Below, piece by piece: positions 10,340-20,469 of a DNA stretch of 64,000 nucleotides. The DNA is from Pseudomonas syringae CC1557 (GTDB lineage: Bacteria; Pseudomonadota; Gammaproteobacteria; Pseudomonadales; Pseudomonadaceae). The stretch lies in contig NZ_CP007014.1 of assembly GCF_000452705.1 (NCBI RefSeq), positions 551,001 to 615,000 on the forward strand, written 5' to 3'. The notes under the pieces are model-generated. The model ran no database searches. It was not told the origin of the DNA and saw nothing but the letters and a program-made list of their open reading frames with translations. Position numbers and translations under genes: made by a program. Position 1 is the first letter of the stretch, and each line of letters starts with the position of its first letter.

Positions 10340-10719
10340 CAGTGCAGCGAACCCGGAACCGCAAGGCGGAACGGCACGATCACGGCGTCGAAGCGTTTGC
10401 CGTCTTCGGCCAGCATCTGATAAGTGCCCTGCATGGTGCCAACCCGCGTGGTCATGACCGTGCCGCTGCTATAGGTATGGCTCTGCCCGACCTTGATCAG
10501 CGGCTGCTGACCCACTACACCTTCGCCACGGACTTCCTCGACATGGCCGTCACCATCAGTGATGACCCAGTGCCGCGACAGCAGCTTGGCAGGCAGTGTG
10601 CCGTTGTTGAGTACCGTGATGGTGTAGGCGAAAGCAAAGCGGTTCTGCTCGGGCTGCGATTGTTCTGCGAGAAAACGCGTGACGACGCTGACGTCGACCT
10701 GATAACGAGAATCGGACAT
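10339..10719 (-). CDS. apaG: ApaG (Co2+/Mg2+ efflux-associated) protein
   Basis: A 126-residue protein with the fibronectin-III-like ApaG fold, recognised by [27 protein letters not shown] and the glycine-rich GEGVVGQQP motif. Its biochemical activity is unsettled; in Salmonella the homologue CorD affects Co2+ resistance and Mg2+ efflux. The ATG at 10719 is chosen over an in-frame upstream ATG because it gives [12 protein letters not shown], the usual N-terminus and length. It lies between rsmA and apaH. Confidence 0.94.
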   Translation of the reverse strand: MSDSRYQVDVSVVTRFLAEQSQPEQNRFAFAYTITVLNNGTLPAKLLSRHWVITDGDGHVEEVRGEGVVGQQPLIKVGQSHTYSSGTVMTTRVGTMQGTYQMLAEDGKRFDAVIVPFRLAVPGSLH

Positions 10720-10831
10720 GCAGTAGGCCTTGAAATCCATTGCGAAAAAACGCGCGTGTGCGGCAGATAGGACAGTCTAGGACAAGTAGACGAAAAGGTA
10801 CGCCTGAATAACCGTTTACCTGTCCCGGAGC

Positions 10832-11638
10832 TTACTCGGTTACAACCTTTTCACTGAGCGTGTCGGCCAGGCGCACGAATGCTGCCAGGTCCAGTTGTTC
10901 AGGACGCAGGCTGCCGTCCACTCCGGAAGCGGTGATCTCATCGCTGCTGAGCAGCAATTTGAGCGTGTTGCGCAAGGTCTTGCGACGCTGGTTGAACGCC
11001 TCACGCACCACTCGCTCCAGAACACGGTGGTCCTTGGCCGGATGGGGCAGTGTTTCGTGCGGGACCAGACGAACAATGGCCGAGTCCACTTTAGGCGGCG
11101 GGTTGAACGCCCCCGGCCCGACGTTGAACAGGTGTTCGACGCGGCAATGGTACTGAACCATGATCGACAAACGGCCCCAGTCACCCCCACCAGGCCCTGC
11201 AGCCATGCGCTCGACCACTTCCTTCTGCAGCATGAAGTGCATGTCGCGAATCAGGCTGGCGTTCTGCAGCAGGTGAAAGATCAGTGGCGTGGAAATGTTG
11301 TACGGCAGATTGCCGACCACGCGCAGACTGTGTGGCTCTGCACCCAGGCTGTTGAAATCGAATTTCAGCGCATCGCCTTGATGCAGGCTGAAGTTCGGCT
11401 TGCTGGCGAACTGGCTGTTCAGGATCGGGATCAGGTCCTTATCCAACTCGACCACGTCCAGTTGGGCGCCGCTGTTGAGCAGGCCTTCAGTCAGCGCGCC
11501 CTGGCCGGGGCCGATTTCCAGCAGCCGCTCTTCGGATTTGGCCCGAATGGCACGCAGGATCTTGTCGATAACGCCTGCGTCGTGCAGGAAGTTCTGCCCG
11601 AAGCGCTTGCGCGCCCGGTGTTGGTATTGCTCGGTCAT
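10832..11638 (-). CDS. rsmA: 16S rRNA dimethyladenosine transferase RsmA (KsgA)
   Basis: RsmA dimethylates A1518 and A1519 in helix 45 of 16S rRNA during late 30S assembly, using S-adenosylmethionine. The 268-residue protein shows [11 protein letters not shown] at the N-terminus, the SAM-binding [12 protein letters not shown] (about residues 41-52) and the catalytic NLPYNIS motif (about 108-114). Its ATG overlaps the pdxA stop by four bases, a coupling also conserved in E. coli. This gene is unrelated to the RsmA/CsrA RNA-binding regulator of pseudomonads; ksgA is the older name. Confidence 0.97.
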   Translation of the reverse strand: MTEQYQHRARKRFGQNFLHDAGVIDKILRAIRAKSEERLLEIGPGQGALTEGLLNSGAQLDVVELDKDLIPILNSQFASKPNFSLHQGDALKFDFNSLGAEPHSLRVVGNLPYNISTPLIFHLLQNASLIRDMHFMLQKEVVERMAAGPGGGDWGRLSIMVQYHCRVEHLFNVGPGAFNPPPKVDSAIVRLVPHETLPHPAKDHRVLERVVREAFNQRRKTLRNTLKLLLSSDEITASGVDGSLRPEQLDLAAFVRLADTLSEKVVTE

Positions 11639-12624
11639 GAATGGGTCTCGGCCATCTGGTAAGCGGTTTGCAGCGCGACGCGCAGGCTGCCGGTGTCGAT
11701 GTTCGCGCTACCGGCCAGATCCAGCGCTGTGCCGTGATCGACAGAGGTGCGGATAATCGGCAAGCCGAGCGTCACATTGACGGCTGCGCCGAAACCTTTG
11801 TATTTCAGCACGGGCAGGCCCTGGTCGTGGTACATCGCCAGCACCGCATCGCAGTGCTCCAGATATTTGGGGGTAAACAGAGTGTCGGCGGGCAGCGGGC
11901 CGCGTAAATCCAGGCCTTCGCTGCGCAGACGCTCCAGAGTCGGTTCAATGATGTCGATTTCTTCTCGGCCCAGATGCCCGCTTTCGCCAGCATGAGGGTT
12001 AAGGCCGCAGACCAGAATACGCGGCTGGGCGATACCGAACTTGCTGACCAGATCGGCGTGCAGAATGCGTGTCACGCGCTCCAGCCGGTCAGGCGTAATG
12101 GCATCGGCCACGTCACGCAAGGGCAGGTGAGTGGTCACCAGTGCCACACGCAGGTCGCCGGTTGCCAGCATCATCACCACCTGTTCGGTGTGGGTCAGTT
12201 CGGCAAGAAACTCGGTGTGTCCGGAAAAGGCGATGCCGCCGTCGTTGATCACACCCTTGTGTACCGGAGCGGTAATCATGCCGCTGAACAGCCCGTCGAG
12301 GCAGCCTTGCCCGGCGCGAGTCAGGGTCTGTAGCACGAAGGCGGCGTTAGCCTTGTTCAGCACGCCGGTTACGACCGGGGCTGCCAGAGGCGTATCCCAA
12401 ACGTAAAGACTGCCGGCAGGCGCTGGCAGATCCGGGAAAGCGTCGGGGGTGACATCCAGCAGATCGACGGCAACGCCCAGTTGCGCAGCCCGCTCAAGAA
12501 GCAGGCTACGGCTGGTGATGGCAATCAGGGGGTAGGGCTGAGGCTGCGTGGCGAGCAGCAGGCAAAGGTCAGGGCCTATGCCGGCCGGCTCGCCGGGTGT
12601 CAGTGCGAAACGCTTGGGTTTCAC
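11635..12624 (-). CDS. pdxA: 4-hydroxythreonine-4-phosphate dehydrogenase PdxA
   Basis: PdxA oxidises 4-phosphohydroxy-L-threonine in the DXP-dependent vitamin B6 pathway. The 329-residue protein carries [12 protein letters not shown] at the N-terminus, [25 protein letters not shown] and [15 protein letters not shown], which provide the three conserved metal-binding histidines. It overlaps surA and rsmA by four bases on each side, so it is embedded in the translationally coupled operon. Confidence 0.97.
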   Translation of the reverse strand: MKPKRFALTPGEPAGIGPDLCLLLATQPQPYPLIAITSRSLLLERAAQLGVAVDLLDVTPDAFPDLPAPAGSLYVWDTPLAAPVVTGVLNKANAAFVLQTLTRAGQGCLDGLFSGMITAPVHKGVINDGGIAFSGHTEFLAELTHTEQVVMMLATGDLRVALVTTHLPLRDVADAITPDRLERVTRILHADLVSKFGIAQPRILVCGLNPHAGESGHLGREEIDIIEPTLERLRSEGLDLRGPLPADTLFTPKYLEHCDAVLAMYHDQGLPVLKYKGFGAAVNVTLGLPIIRTSVDHGTALDLAGSANIDTGSLRVALQTAYQMAETHS

Positions 12625-13949
12625 TGTGCAGCCTGGGTCGCGCCAGGGAGTTTGATTTCAACGTAGGCTTCGTCACGGATCTGACGCAACCAGGTTTGCA
12701 GCTCTTCGTCGTACTTGCGGTTACGCAATACGCTCAGTGCTTGCTGCTCACGAGCCTGACCTGTTGCATCTTTGGCACGACGGCCAAGAACTTCCAGGAC
12801 GTGCCAGCCGTAGGCGGTCTTGAACGGTTTGGACACTACGTCTTGCGGCGTATCGTTCATGACGGCACGGAACTCGGGAACCAGAGAGTTGGGGTCTACC
12901 CAGTTCAGGTCGCCGCCGTTAAGCGCCGAGCCCGGATCTTCCGAGAAGCTTTTGGCCAGCGTAGCGAAGTCTTCGCCATTCTGGATGCGCTCGTAGATTT
13001 TCTCTGCCAGAAGCTTGGTCGCTTCCTCGCTACGGATTTCGCTTGGCTTGATCAGGATATGACGCACATGCACTTCATCACGCATCTGTGCCTGACCCTG
13101 ACCGCCGCGCTTTTCGAGCAGTTTGAGGATAATGATTCCGCCTGGCGTCCGCGCTGGAGGCGTCACGCCGCCAACAGGCATCGAGCTGAACATGTCACCG
13201 AAAGGCGGTGGCAGTTGAGCTGCCTTGCGCCAGCCCATGTCGCCACCTTCCAGTGCATTTTCGCTGGAGGAGTCGGTGGTTGCCAGTTTGGCGAAGTCCG
13301 CGCCCTGCTTCAGCTGTTCATAAATGCTCTTGGCCTTTTTTTCAGCGGCCTTGATGGCGTCCGAGGAGGCGCTGTCCGGTACTGCGATCAGGATGTTGGC
13401 CAGGTGAAACTCTTCAGACAGCTGAGCCTTGCCCTGATCGGAGGCGAGGAAGTTCTTCACTTCCTGTTCGGAGACCTGGATGCGCTCAGCCACCCGGCGC
13501 TGACGCACCCGGCTGATGATCATTTCCCGGCGAACCTGCTCGCGTGCATCCTCGTAAGACAGACCGTCGTGCGCCAACGCGGCGCGGAACTGGTCCACGC
13601 TCATGTTGTTACGCTGGGCAATGGTGCCAATCGCCTGGTTCAGTTCTTCATCGCTGACCCGAATGCCGGCCCGCTCGCCCATCTGCAATTGCAGGTTTTC
13701 CAGAATCAGACGATCCAGAACCTGCTTTTGCAGATCTTCGGCTGGCGGTACGGCAGAGCCGCGCTTGGCAATGGTTTGCTGAACTTCACGAACACGCTGG
13801 TCCATCTGGCTTTTCATGATCACGTCGTTATCGACGATGGCCACAACACTGTCCAGAGGTTGAACCGCTGCATGCACAGCACCGCTCAGCAGTAACGCGC
13901 CCAGCATCAGCGGGCGCAGACAATCAGAAAGCTTGGTCTTCACGTTCAC
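12621..13949 (-). CDS. surA: Periplasmic chaperone / peptidyl-prolyl isomerase SurA
   Basis: SurA escorts unfolded outer-membrane proteins across the periplasm to the BAM complex. The 442-residue precursor has a signal peptide (residues about 1-27, core [14 protein letters not shown]), a SurA N-terminal chaperone domain and two parvulin domains, around residues 180-280 and 295-395 (the second begins [13 protein letters not shown]). Its 5' end overlaps lptD by 26 bases in another frame. LptD is a SurA client, so the linkage is functional as well as physical. Confidence 0.96.
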   Translation of the reverse strand: MNVKTKLSDCLRPLMLGALLLSGAVHAAVQPLDSVVAIVDNDVIMKSQMDQRVREVQQTIAKRGSAVPPAEDLQKQVLDRLILENLQLQMGERAGIRVSDEELNQAIGTIAQRNNMSVDQFRAALAHDGLSYEDAREQVRREMIISRVRQRRVAERIQVSEQEVKNFLASDQGKAQLSEEFHLANILIAVPDSASSDAIKAAEKKAKSIYEQLKQGADFAKLATTDSSSENALEGGDMGWRKAAQLPPPFGDMFSSMPVGGVTPPARTPGGIIILKLLEKRGGQGQAQMRDEVHVRHILIKPSEIRSEEATKLLAEKIYERIQNGEDFATLAKSFSEDPGSALNGGDLNWVDPNSLVPEFRAVMNDTPQDVVSKPFKTAYGWHVLEVLGRRAKDATGQAREQQALSVLRNRKYDEELQTWLRQIRDEAYVEIKLPGATQAAQ

Positions 13950-16704
13950 GATAACCTTGGATGCCTTTGTCGAGGAAGCTGTCTACCTTGGCGCCAGTCA
14001 CACCGCCGAGCCCCTTCAACACGATTTGTAGGAATATGCCGCGGTCGCCTTTCTCGTTCTGAGGAGCTGCCTGGCTGAACTCGTCGTAGTCGACCCAGTA
14101 GCGATTGACCAGACGCATTTTCCAGCAGCAATTGTCGTATTCGAACCCGCCGAAAGCTTCGAGGGTGCGTTGACGGTTGTAGTCATACTGCCAGCGGCTG
14201 ATCACGCTCCACTGCGGCACGATCGGCCAGATAACCGAGAAGTCGTGCTGCTGGATCTTGTAGTAATCCTTCACGTAGTTCGGTGAACCCGGAGTCCCGT
14301 AGTCACCACCACCGACGATCCAGCGGCCAGTACTTTCGTCGTAACGAATCTGGTCGTTGCGATAGCGATAGCCAAGGTTGACGACCTTGTTGGGTTCGGC
14401 TTCAGGCTGGTAATGGAACATCGCGCTGCCCGAACGGGTGCTCTTGCTGTCCGGATCCCAGTTGAAGTCGGAGTTGAAGCGCCAGTCGCGGTTGAAACGG
14501 TACTCGTATTCCAGCGCGTAAGGCGAAACACGTGCCTGTGCGTCGTCGCGATCTGCGAATGAAACCCCAGGCAGTTGCACCTTGCGGTCTTCGAAATACA
14601 GCGCCTGACCGATGCTGAAGCGCTGACGTTCAAAGCCGTTGTCTTCGATCCAGCGGTTGGTGATACCCAGCGACAACTTGTTCTCGTCGCCGATGCGATC
14701 GGAACCGGTGAAGCGGTTATCACGGAACAGCGAGGCATAGTTGAACGTGCTTTCGCTGGTGTCGAACACCGGAATGTCGGTCTGGTCTTTCTCGGGAACA
14801 TAGAGATAGAACAGGCGCGGTTCCAGGGTCTGGCGGTAATCCTTGCCGAACCAGTTGGTGTTGCGGTCAAAATACAGGCCGCTGTCGACGCTGAAGATCG
14901 GCACGCTGCGGCTCTGGCTGCTGTTGTACTCTTCGCCAGCCAGAAGCGAGTTCTTGCCTTGGCTGTCGAGATCCAGCGCGTACTGCGTGTAGACGTACTT
15001 GAGCTTCGGCGTCAGGAAGCCGTAGGACCAGTTCATCGGCAGGCTAACAGCTGGCGCCAGGTTCAGGCGGTCGCCATTGGCTCGGGCCAGACCTGCGATG
15101 TTGTTGTCCAGGCGGGTTTCCGAATTACCATTTTCGTCGATGAATGCGCCACTGCGCAGATCACGTTCAAAACGAACAGCCTCGGTCTGATAATCGAACT
15201 TCAGGCCGCCCGGGCTATAAGGCAGTGTGCCGTTGACCGTTAGCTGAGGCAGGCGGTTGTACGGCGTGACGTTGGCAACCGTCGCCAGCTTGTAGGCCTG
15301 AGCGTTGAGTACGGCCGAGTAGCTGTCTCCACGGTAGGTCAGGGAGCCCTGCTGATTGATGTAGTCGGTTCTCTTGACGCCGATCTGGTCGGTTTCAAGG
15401 TCCTGGAAATAGTACGGATCGCTGATGTCGGTGTAATCAACCTGTGTCAGCCAGCGCGAATCAAGCCCGCCCTTGTGCTGCCAGTTGATCATCCAGCGGG
15501 TCTTGTCGTAGTCCGACTGGAGCCTGCGATCGTCGTTTTCGTCGTTCAGGTACGCGCCACCGAACTGACCTTCGCTGCTCTTGGTCAGGTAACGGAACTC
15601 GCCTTCCATCAACAGACCGCGGTCTGCCATGTAGCGCGGGTACAACGTGGCGTCGTAATTCGGTGCCAGGTTGAAGTAGTAAGGCGTTACCAGCGTGAAG
15701 CCGTTATCACCGCCTGCCGAAATGGTCGGCGGCAGAAAGCCGGATTGACGACGGTCGTCGATCGGGAAGTAGATATACGGCGTGTAGAGTACCGGTATGT
15801 CCTTGACCCGCAGGGTAACGTTGGTCGCTGTACCAAAGCCGGTGGCCGGGTTCAGCGTGATGTTGTTGCCCTTGAGTGTCCAGGCGTTGCTGTTCGGTTC
15901 GCACGTGGTGTACGTGCCGTCCTTGAGACGGATGATCGCGTTCTCTGCACGCTTGGCGTACAGGGCGTTACCGCGAACATTCGACTTGTGCAGGACGTAC
16001 TCGGCGTTGTCGACACGGGCTTCGCCGGTATCGAGCTGCAACTCTGCCTTGTCACCGACGATCAGCGCACCGTTGTCGCGCAAACGGACATTGCCGTTCA
16101 GCTCGCCACGGTTCTCGGCCTGATGCAGAGCGGCCTCCTGGGCCTCTACCTGCATGCTGCCCTGACGCATGACGACGTCACCAGCGAGTGTCGCGACCTG
16201 CGCTTCCTGTTCGTATCGTGAAGCCTTGGCTCCCACGAACATCGGCGCTTCGCTCATCTTGGTCTTGTCGTCCATGCCCGGGCGAACAGGCTCGACGTAA
16301 GCACCCGAGCAATACGGGCCGGTTTCGGCCAGTTGTGCTGCGGTAAGCTTTTCGCGAGGAACCCAATCGAGGTGGCTGTAGTCAGCACTACGCGACTTCA
16401 GACCTTTGCCCTTGGCTTCGGTGACCAGTTGCGTGCCCGCAGCCTGCCCACTCGAAGAGGTACTCTCCGATGAGACCGTACCGTTGGAACTGACCGACGC
16501 CGTGTCATGCACGGGGCGCGGAGGCAGGTCTACAGCAGCGGTATTGGATTTCGGCGCACAGTTCCAGGCACCCGAAGCAGAGACTGAGCAGTCATACTGT
16601 TCCGCGGCGACCACGAACTGAGTGGCCAGAGGTTGCATCGCCAGCAGACTGCCGGTTACGAGCAACGGAAATTTTTTACGAAACGCGGGGGATTTCAATG
16701 CCAT
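13924..16704 (-). CDS. lptD: LPS-assembly protein LptD
   Basis: LptD forms, with LptE, the outer-membrane translocon that inserts lipopolysaccharide in the outer leaflet. The 926-residue precursor has a signal sequence (to about residue 33), a Ser/Pro/Ala-rich spacer, an OstA/LptA-like jelly-roll (about 160-300, including [16 protein letters not shown] and [16 protein letters not shown]) and a large C-terminal beta-barrel. Late cysteines in [16 protein letters not shown] match the disulfide-forming pair of the family. It heads the minus-strand operon and is divergent from amgK across a 129-base spacer. Confidence 0.96.
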   Translation of the reverse strand: MALKSPAFRKKFPLLVTGSLLAMQPLATQFVVAAEQYDCSVSASGAWNCAPKSNTAAVDLPPRPVHDTASVSSNGTVSSESTSSSGQAAGTQLVTEAKGKGLKSRSADYSHLDWVPREKLTAAQLAETGPYCSGAYVEPVRPGMDDKTKMSEAPMFVGAKASRYEQEAQVATLAGDVVMRQGSMQVEAQEAALHQAENRGELNGNVRLRDNGALIVGDKAELQLDTGEARVDNAEYVLHKSNVRGNALYAKRAENAIIRLKDGTYTTCEPNSNAWTLKGNNITLNPATGFGTATNVTLRVKDIPVLYTPYIYFPIDDRRQSGFLPPTISAGGDNGFTLVTPYYFNLAPNYDATLYPRYMADRGLLMEGEFRYLTKSSEGQFGGAYLNDENDDRRLQSDYDKTRWMINWQHKGGLDSRWLTQVDYTDISDPYYFQDLETDQIGVKRTDYINQQGSLTYRGDSYSAVLNAQAYKLATVANVTPYNRLPQLTVNGTLPYSPGGLKFDYQTEAVRFERDLRSGAFIDENGNSETRLDNNIAGLARANGDRLNLAPAVSLPMNWSYGFLTPKLKYVYTQYALDLDSQGKNSLLAGEEYNSSQSRSVPIFSVDSGLYFDRNTNWFGKDYRQTLEPRLFYLYVPEKDQTDIPVFDTSESTFNYASLFRDNRFTGSDRIGDENKLSLGITNRWIEDNGFERQRFSIGQALYFEDRKVQLPGVSFADRDDAQARVSPYALEYEYRFNRDWRFNSDFNWDPDSKSTRSGSAMFHYQPEAEPNKVVNLGYRYRNDQIRYDESTGRWIVGGGDYGTPGSPNYVKDYYKIQQHDFSVIWPIVPQWSVISRWQYDYNRQRTLEAFGGFEYDNCCWKMRLVNRYWVDYDEFSQAAPQNEKGDRGIFLQIVLKGLGGVTGAKVDSFLDKGIQGYREREDQAF

Positions 16705-16833
16705 CTTATTAGTCCGGGCTTCCTGCGCGCCATCTGCCCGCGGGGGGGCCGCACGCCTCTCGATGGGCTGAAAAAGATTCCGGATAATAAAGCATGACCC
16801 GCTTGACGGCTAGCGCCGTCGGAGACCCTTGTA

Positions 16834-17859
16834 ATGTCAGATCAAGATATACGCCTTCAATCCTTGAAAGTTTGGCTCGATAAGCAGCTGCCAGCGTTGT
16901 TTGCAGCGCAGAATTGGGGCGCCGTGCCCCCGGCCACGTTGACTGCGGCCAGCAGTGATGCAAGTTTCCGTCGTTATTTTCGCTGGGAGGGCGCCGGTCG
17001 AACTTTTATTGTCATGGACGCCCCTCCACCGCAGGAAAACTGCAAACCGTTCGTGGATATCGCTCATTTACTGGAAAAGTCGGGCGTTAATGTTCCGAAA
17101 ATTTATGCCGAAGATCTGACACAAGGCTTTTTGCTGCTCAATGACCTGGGCTGCCAGACCTATCTGGATGTGATCGACGCCGATAACGCCGATGCACTGT
17201 TCACCGACGCGATCCAGGCGCTGCTGGCCTATCAGCAATTGCCGATGGACGCGCCGCTGCCCAGCTACGACACGGCTTTGCTGCGTCGCGAGCTGGAGTT
17301 GTTCCCCGAGTGGTACGTGAAGCACCATCTGGGTATCGAAATGGACGAAGCGCAACAGGCCGACTGGCAGCAGGTTAGCGAGCTGCTGATCAACAGCGCT
17401 CTTGCTCAGCCCAAAGTACTGGTGCATCGCGACTATATGCCCCGCAACCTGATGATCAGCGAGCCGAATCCGGGTGTGCTGGACTTCCAGGATGCGGTGT
17501 ACGGCCCGGTCACCTACGACGTAACCTGTCTGTTCAAGGACGCTTTCCTGAGCTGGCCGCAAGAGCGGGTCAGCGGCTGGCTCAAGACATACTGGGTTCA
17601 GGCGCGTGCCATCGGCATTCCTGTGCAGGACGATTTTGCAGCGTTTGAACGCGGCAGTGAGCTGATGGGTGTACAGCGACATCTGAAGGTCATCGGGATT
17701 TTCGCGCGTATCTGCCACCGCGATGGCAAACCGCGTTATCTGGACGATGTGCCGCGCTTCTTCGCTTATATAGAAGCGGTCTTGTCGCGACGTCCCGAGC
17801 TGGCTCAGTTGGGGCAATTGCTCACCAGCCTGCAGCACTCCGCAGAGCTCCCTGCCTGA
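16834..17859 (+). CDS. amgK: N-acetylmuramate/N-acetylglucosamine kinase AmgK
   Basis: AmgK phosphorylates the anomeric carbon of MurNAc and GlcNAc in the peptidoglycan recycling route of pseudomonads that bypasses de novo UDP-MurNAc synthesis and contributes to intrinsic fosfomycin tolerance. The 341-residue protein is of the aminoglycoside-phosphotransferase fold: SSDASFRRYFRW near the N-terminus, the catalytic loop VLVHRDYMPRNLMI (about residues 193-206) and the metal-binding LDFQDAVYGPVTYDV. It is followed after 51 bases by murU, the next enzyme. Confidence 0.94.
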   Translation: MSDQDIRLQSLKVWLDKQLPALFAAQNWGAVPPATLTAASSDASFRRYFRWEGAGRTFIVMDAPPPQENCKPFVDIAHLLEKSGVNVPKIYAEDLTQGFLLLNDLGCQTYLDVIDADNADALFTDAIQALLAYQQLPMDAPLPSYDTALLRRELELFPEWYVKHHLGIEMDEAQQADWQQVSELLINSALAQPKVLVHRDYMPRNLMISEPNPGVLDFQDAVYGPVTYDVTCLFKDAFLSWPQERVSGWLKTYWVQARAIGIPVQDDFAAFERGSELMGVQRHLKVIGIFARICHRDGKPRYLDDVPRFFAYIEAVLSRRPELAQLGQLLTSLQHSAELPA

Positions 17860-18582
<723 letters not shown>

Positions 18583-19350
18583 ATGCTGTGGCCCGGCACA
18601 CTGATCGGCGCAGGTATTGGTTATGCCATCGCCAGCATTCCGGGCACCATGCTCGGTGCATTGTTGGGGCAGGCAGTGGACCGGCGATTGAAACTGCAAA
18701 GCTGGGCGCAGGTGCGCGAGCGCCTTGGAGGACGTGCGGCGATTGCTCAGGACGGGCTGCTGTTTGTGCTGTTGGGGCGACTTGCCAAGAGTGAAGGGCG
18801 GGTTGTGGCCAGTCACATTCATCAGGCCCGGACCGAAATGCGCCGCCTGAACCTCAACGAAGCCGAACAGCTGCGCGCAATCAATGCATTCAAACGCGGC
18901 CGGGACGGGACTGACGGGCTGCGTAGTTACCTGCGCGGTTTGCAGCGTCAGCCGGACATGGGCGAAGACCTGTTGCGTGCCTGCTGGCGCATGGCCTGGG
19001 CCGATGGCAAGGCCTCACGTGTCGAGCGCGAGCTGATCGGTGTCTGGGGCATGTGGCTGGGCTGGTCCCAGCAGCAGGTCGAGGCGCTGGCCGCCGAATA
19101 CGATCCGATGAAGCGTTCCCCGATCAGCGTTGGCGACGATTACAGGGGCGCGATGAGCCTGCTCGGTGTCAAGCCGGACACTGATCCTCTGAGCGTCAAG
19201 CGGGCTTATCGGCGCCTGCTCAGTCGTCATCACCCGGACAAGATTGCCGGTTCGGGCGCCAACGCGCAGCAGGTGCGGATAGCAACCGAGAAAACCAGCG
19301 AGTTGCATAACGCCTATCGAGTGATCAAGGCCCGGCGCGGGTTTACCTGA
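18583..19350 (+). CDS. DjlA-like membrane-anchored co-chaperone (TerB + DnaJ domains)
   Basis: A 255-residue protein with an N-terminal glycine-zipper membrane segment (residues about 4-30, GTLIGAGIGYAIASIPGTML), a central helical TerB-like domain and a C-terminal J domain whose RHHPDKIAG (around residue 213) supplies the HPD motif that stimulates DnaK ATPase. This is the arrangement of DjlA of E. coli, a DnaK co-chaperone at the inner membrane. It starts immediately after murU. Whether it acts in envelope stress here is inference from the family. Confidence 0.88.
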   Translation: MLWPGTLIGAGIGYAIASIPGTMLGALLGQAVDRRLKLQSWAQVRERLGGRAAIAQDGLLFVLLGRLAKSEGRVVASHIHQARTEMRRLNLNEAEQLRAINAFKRGRDGTDGLRSYLRGLQRQPDMGEDLLRACWRMAWADGKASRVERELIGVWGMWLGWSQQQVEALAAEYDPMKRSPISVGDDYRGAMSLLGVKPDTDPLSVKRAYRRLLSRHHPDKIAGSGANAQQVRIATEKTSELHNAYRVIKARRGFT

Positions 19351-19377
19351 CGCTGCACGGGGCTTGGTGCCGGGTGC

Positions 19378-20391
19378 CTACTTGTCTTCCTTGGGTTCTA
19401 TCCAGCCGCGAATCCGCCGAAACAGCTGCTCTTGCTCAGTGTCTTCGTTGCCGACGATATTGATCAGGGCGATCTGGGTAAAGCCCGGGCCTTTGGTGCG
19501 CTTGCTGGCCTGCAACCGTGCTTTTGCGGCCAGGTCCGCCGGGTTCTTGTAAATGAAATCAGCGGTCTTGATTTTCAGCGTCGGTATCATGTCAAGCAAT
19601 GACGGGGTGGCGTTGACCGGTTCGCGTGCCGCCACCATCACCAGCTTTTGCACGGTTGGGGACGGGCGTTCGCTGAGGAACCGTGTTGCCCAGTAGGCTC
19701 CGCTGCTGTGCCCGAGCAGTATCACGCTGCGTGCCTTGTTCTGCTGGGCGAAGCTGATCGCGGCTTCGATTCTCGCGAAGATGCGTTCGGCACGAGCCTT
19801 GTTACGCTCTTCGTCGGCAGCCGCTTTTGCCGTTGCAGCGCTGGCCAGCGCTTCTGCTTCCGCCGCTGGGTCCGACGTCTTTGCCGTGGCGTCTTTCGGC
19901 GCATCTTTTGCTGGGCTGGCAGGTTTTTCAGCTGCTTTGTCTTTGCCGACACTGCCTTCTGTAGCGGCATCGGGCTCGCGTGCGGCCAGCGTGTCGTCCT
20001 CGGAGTCCGGCAGGGTTATGCTCAGGCTTGACCAGCCCACATCCGGGAATTTTCGGCGCAATGGCCCGACCGTATCCGGCCAGTCCGGCGACTCTGCGTC
20101 GCCCGGCAAAATGATGACTGCGCCCTGTGGCGCGTCACTGTTCGCTGGCTTCCAGAGCGCCAGAAAGCTTTCGTCTCCGGCTTGCAGTTGCTGCTGGTCC
20201 TGAGGCGGTAACTGGCGCTCCAGAGCGATCGAGTCCTCTTGCGAACGGCTGAGCAACGGCGCGCGTTCCACCGGCGCCTCCGCAGCCGCGTCCTTGCCAG
20301 GGGCCGGGTCAGCGGCCATCGCAGGCAGTGCGCAAGGCAGCATCAATGACAAAAACAATGCAGGAAACATTGCACGAACGGTGTAGGACAT
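19378..20391 (-). CDS. DUF3530 family secreted alpha/beta-hydrolase-like protein
   Basis: A 337-residue protein with a signal peptide (about residues 1-27, FPALFLSLMLPCALPAMA) and an alpha/beta-hydrolase-like core: VILLGHSSGAYWATRFL has the G-H-S-S-G nucleophile elbow. A long Ala/Lys/Asp/Glu-rich, probably disordered insert (about residues 150-205) separates the first strands from the elbow. The ATG at 20391 is preferred over a TTG four codons upstream because GGAA lies six bases before it. Substrate unknown. It converges on the DjlA-like gene. Confidence 0.82.
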   Translation of the reverse strand: MSYTVRAMFPALFLSLMLPCALPAMAADPAPGKDAAAEAPVERAPLLSRSQEDSIALERQLPPQDQQQLQAGDESFLALWKPANSDAPQGAVIILPGDAESPDWPDTVGPLRRKFPDVGWSSLSITLPDSEDDTLAAREPDAATEGSVGKDKAAEKPASPAKDAPKDATAKTSDPAAEAEALASAATAKAAADEERNKARAERIFARIEAAISFAQQNKARSVILLGHSSGAYWATRFLSERPSPTVQKLVMVAAREPVNATPSLLDMIPTLKIKTADFIYKNPADLAAKARLQASKRTKGPGFTQIALINIVGNEDTEQEQLFRRIRGWIEPKEDK

Positions 20392-20469
20392 CGGATATTC
20401 CAAGCCAGAAACTATCCCGGCAGCCTAATGGGTTGATCGGCTTTTGTCAGTCCTGAGCGTTAGCGGCAC

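Noticed and set aside
12597..13895. 432-codon plus-strand frame opposite surA
   Set aside because: Shadow of SurA; no independent signal.
16804..16819. GACGGC-TAGC-GCCGTC palindrome upstream of amgK as a regulator site
   Set aside because: A single short palindrome in a GC-rich spacer without a second copy or a known matching consensus.
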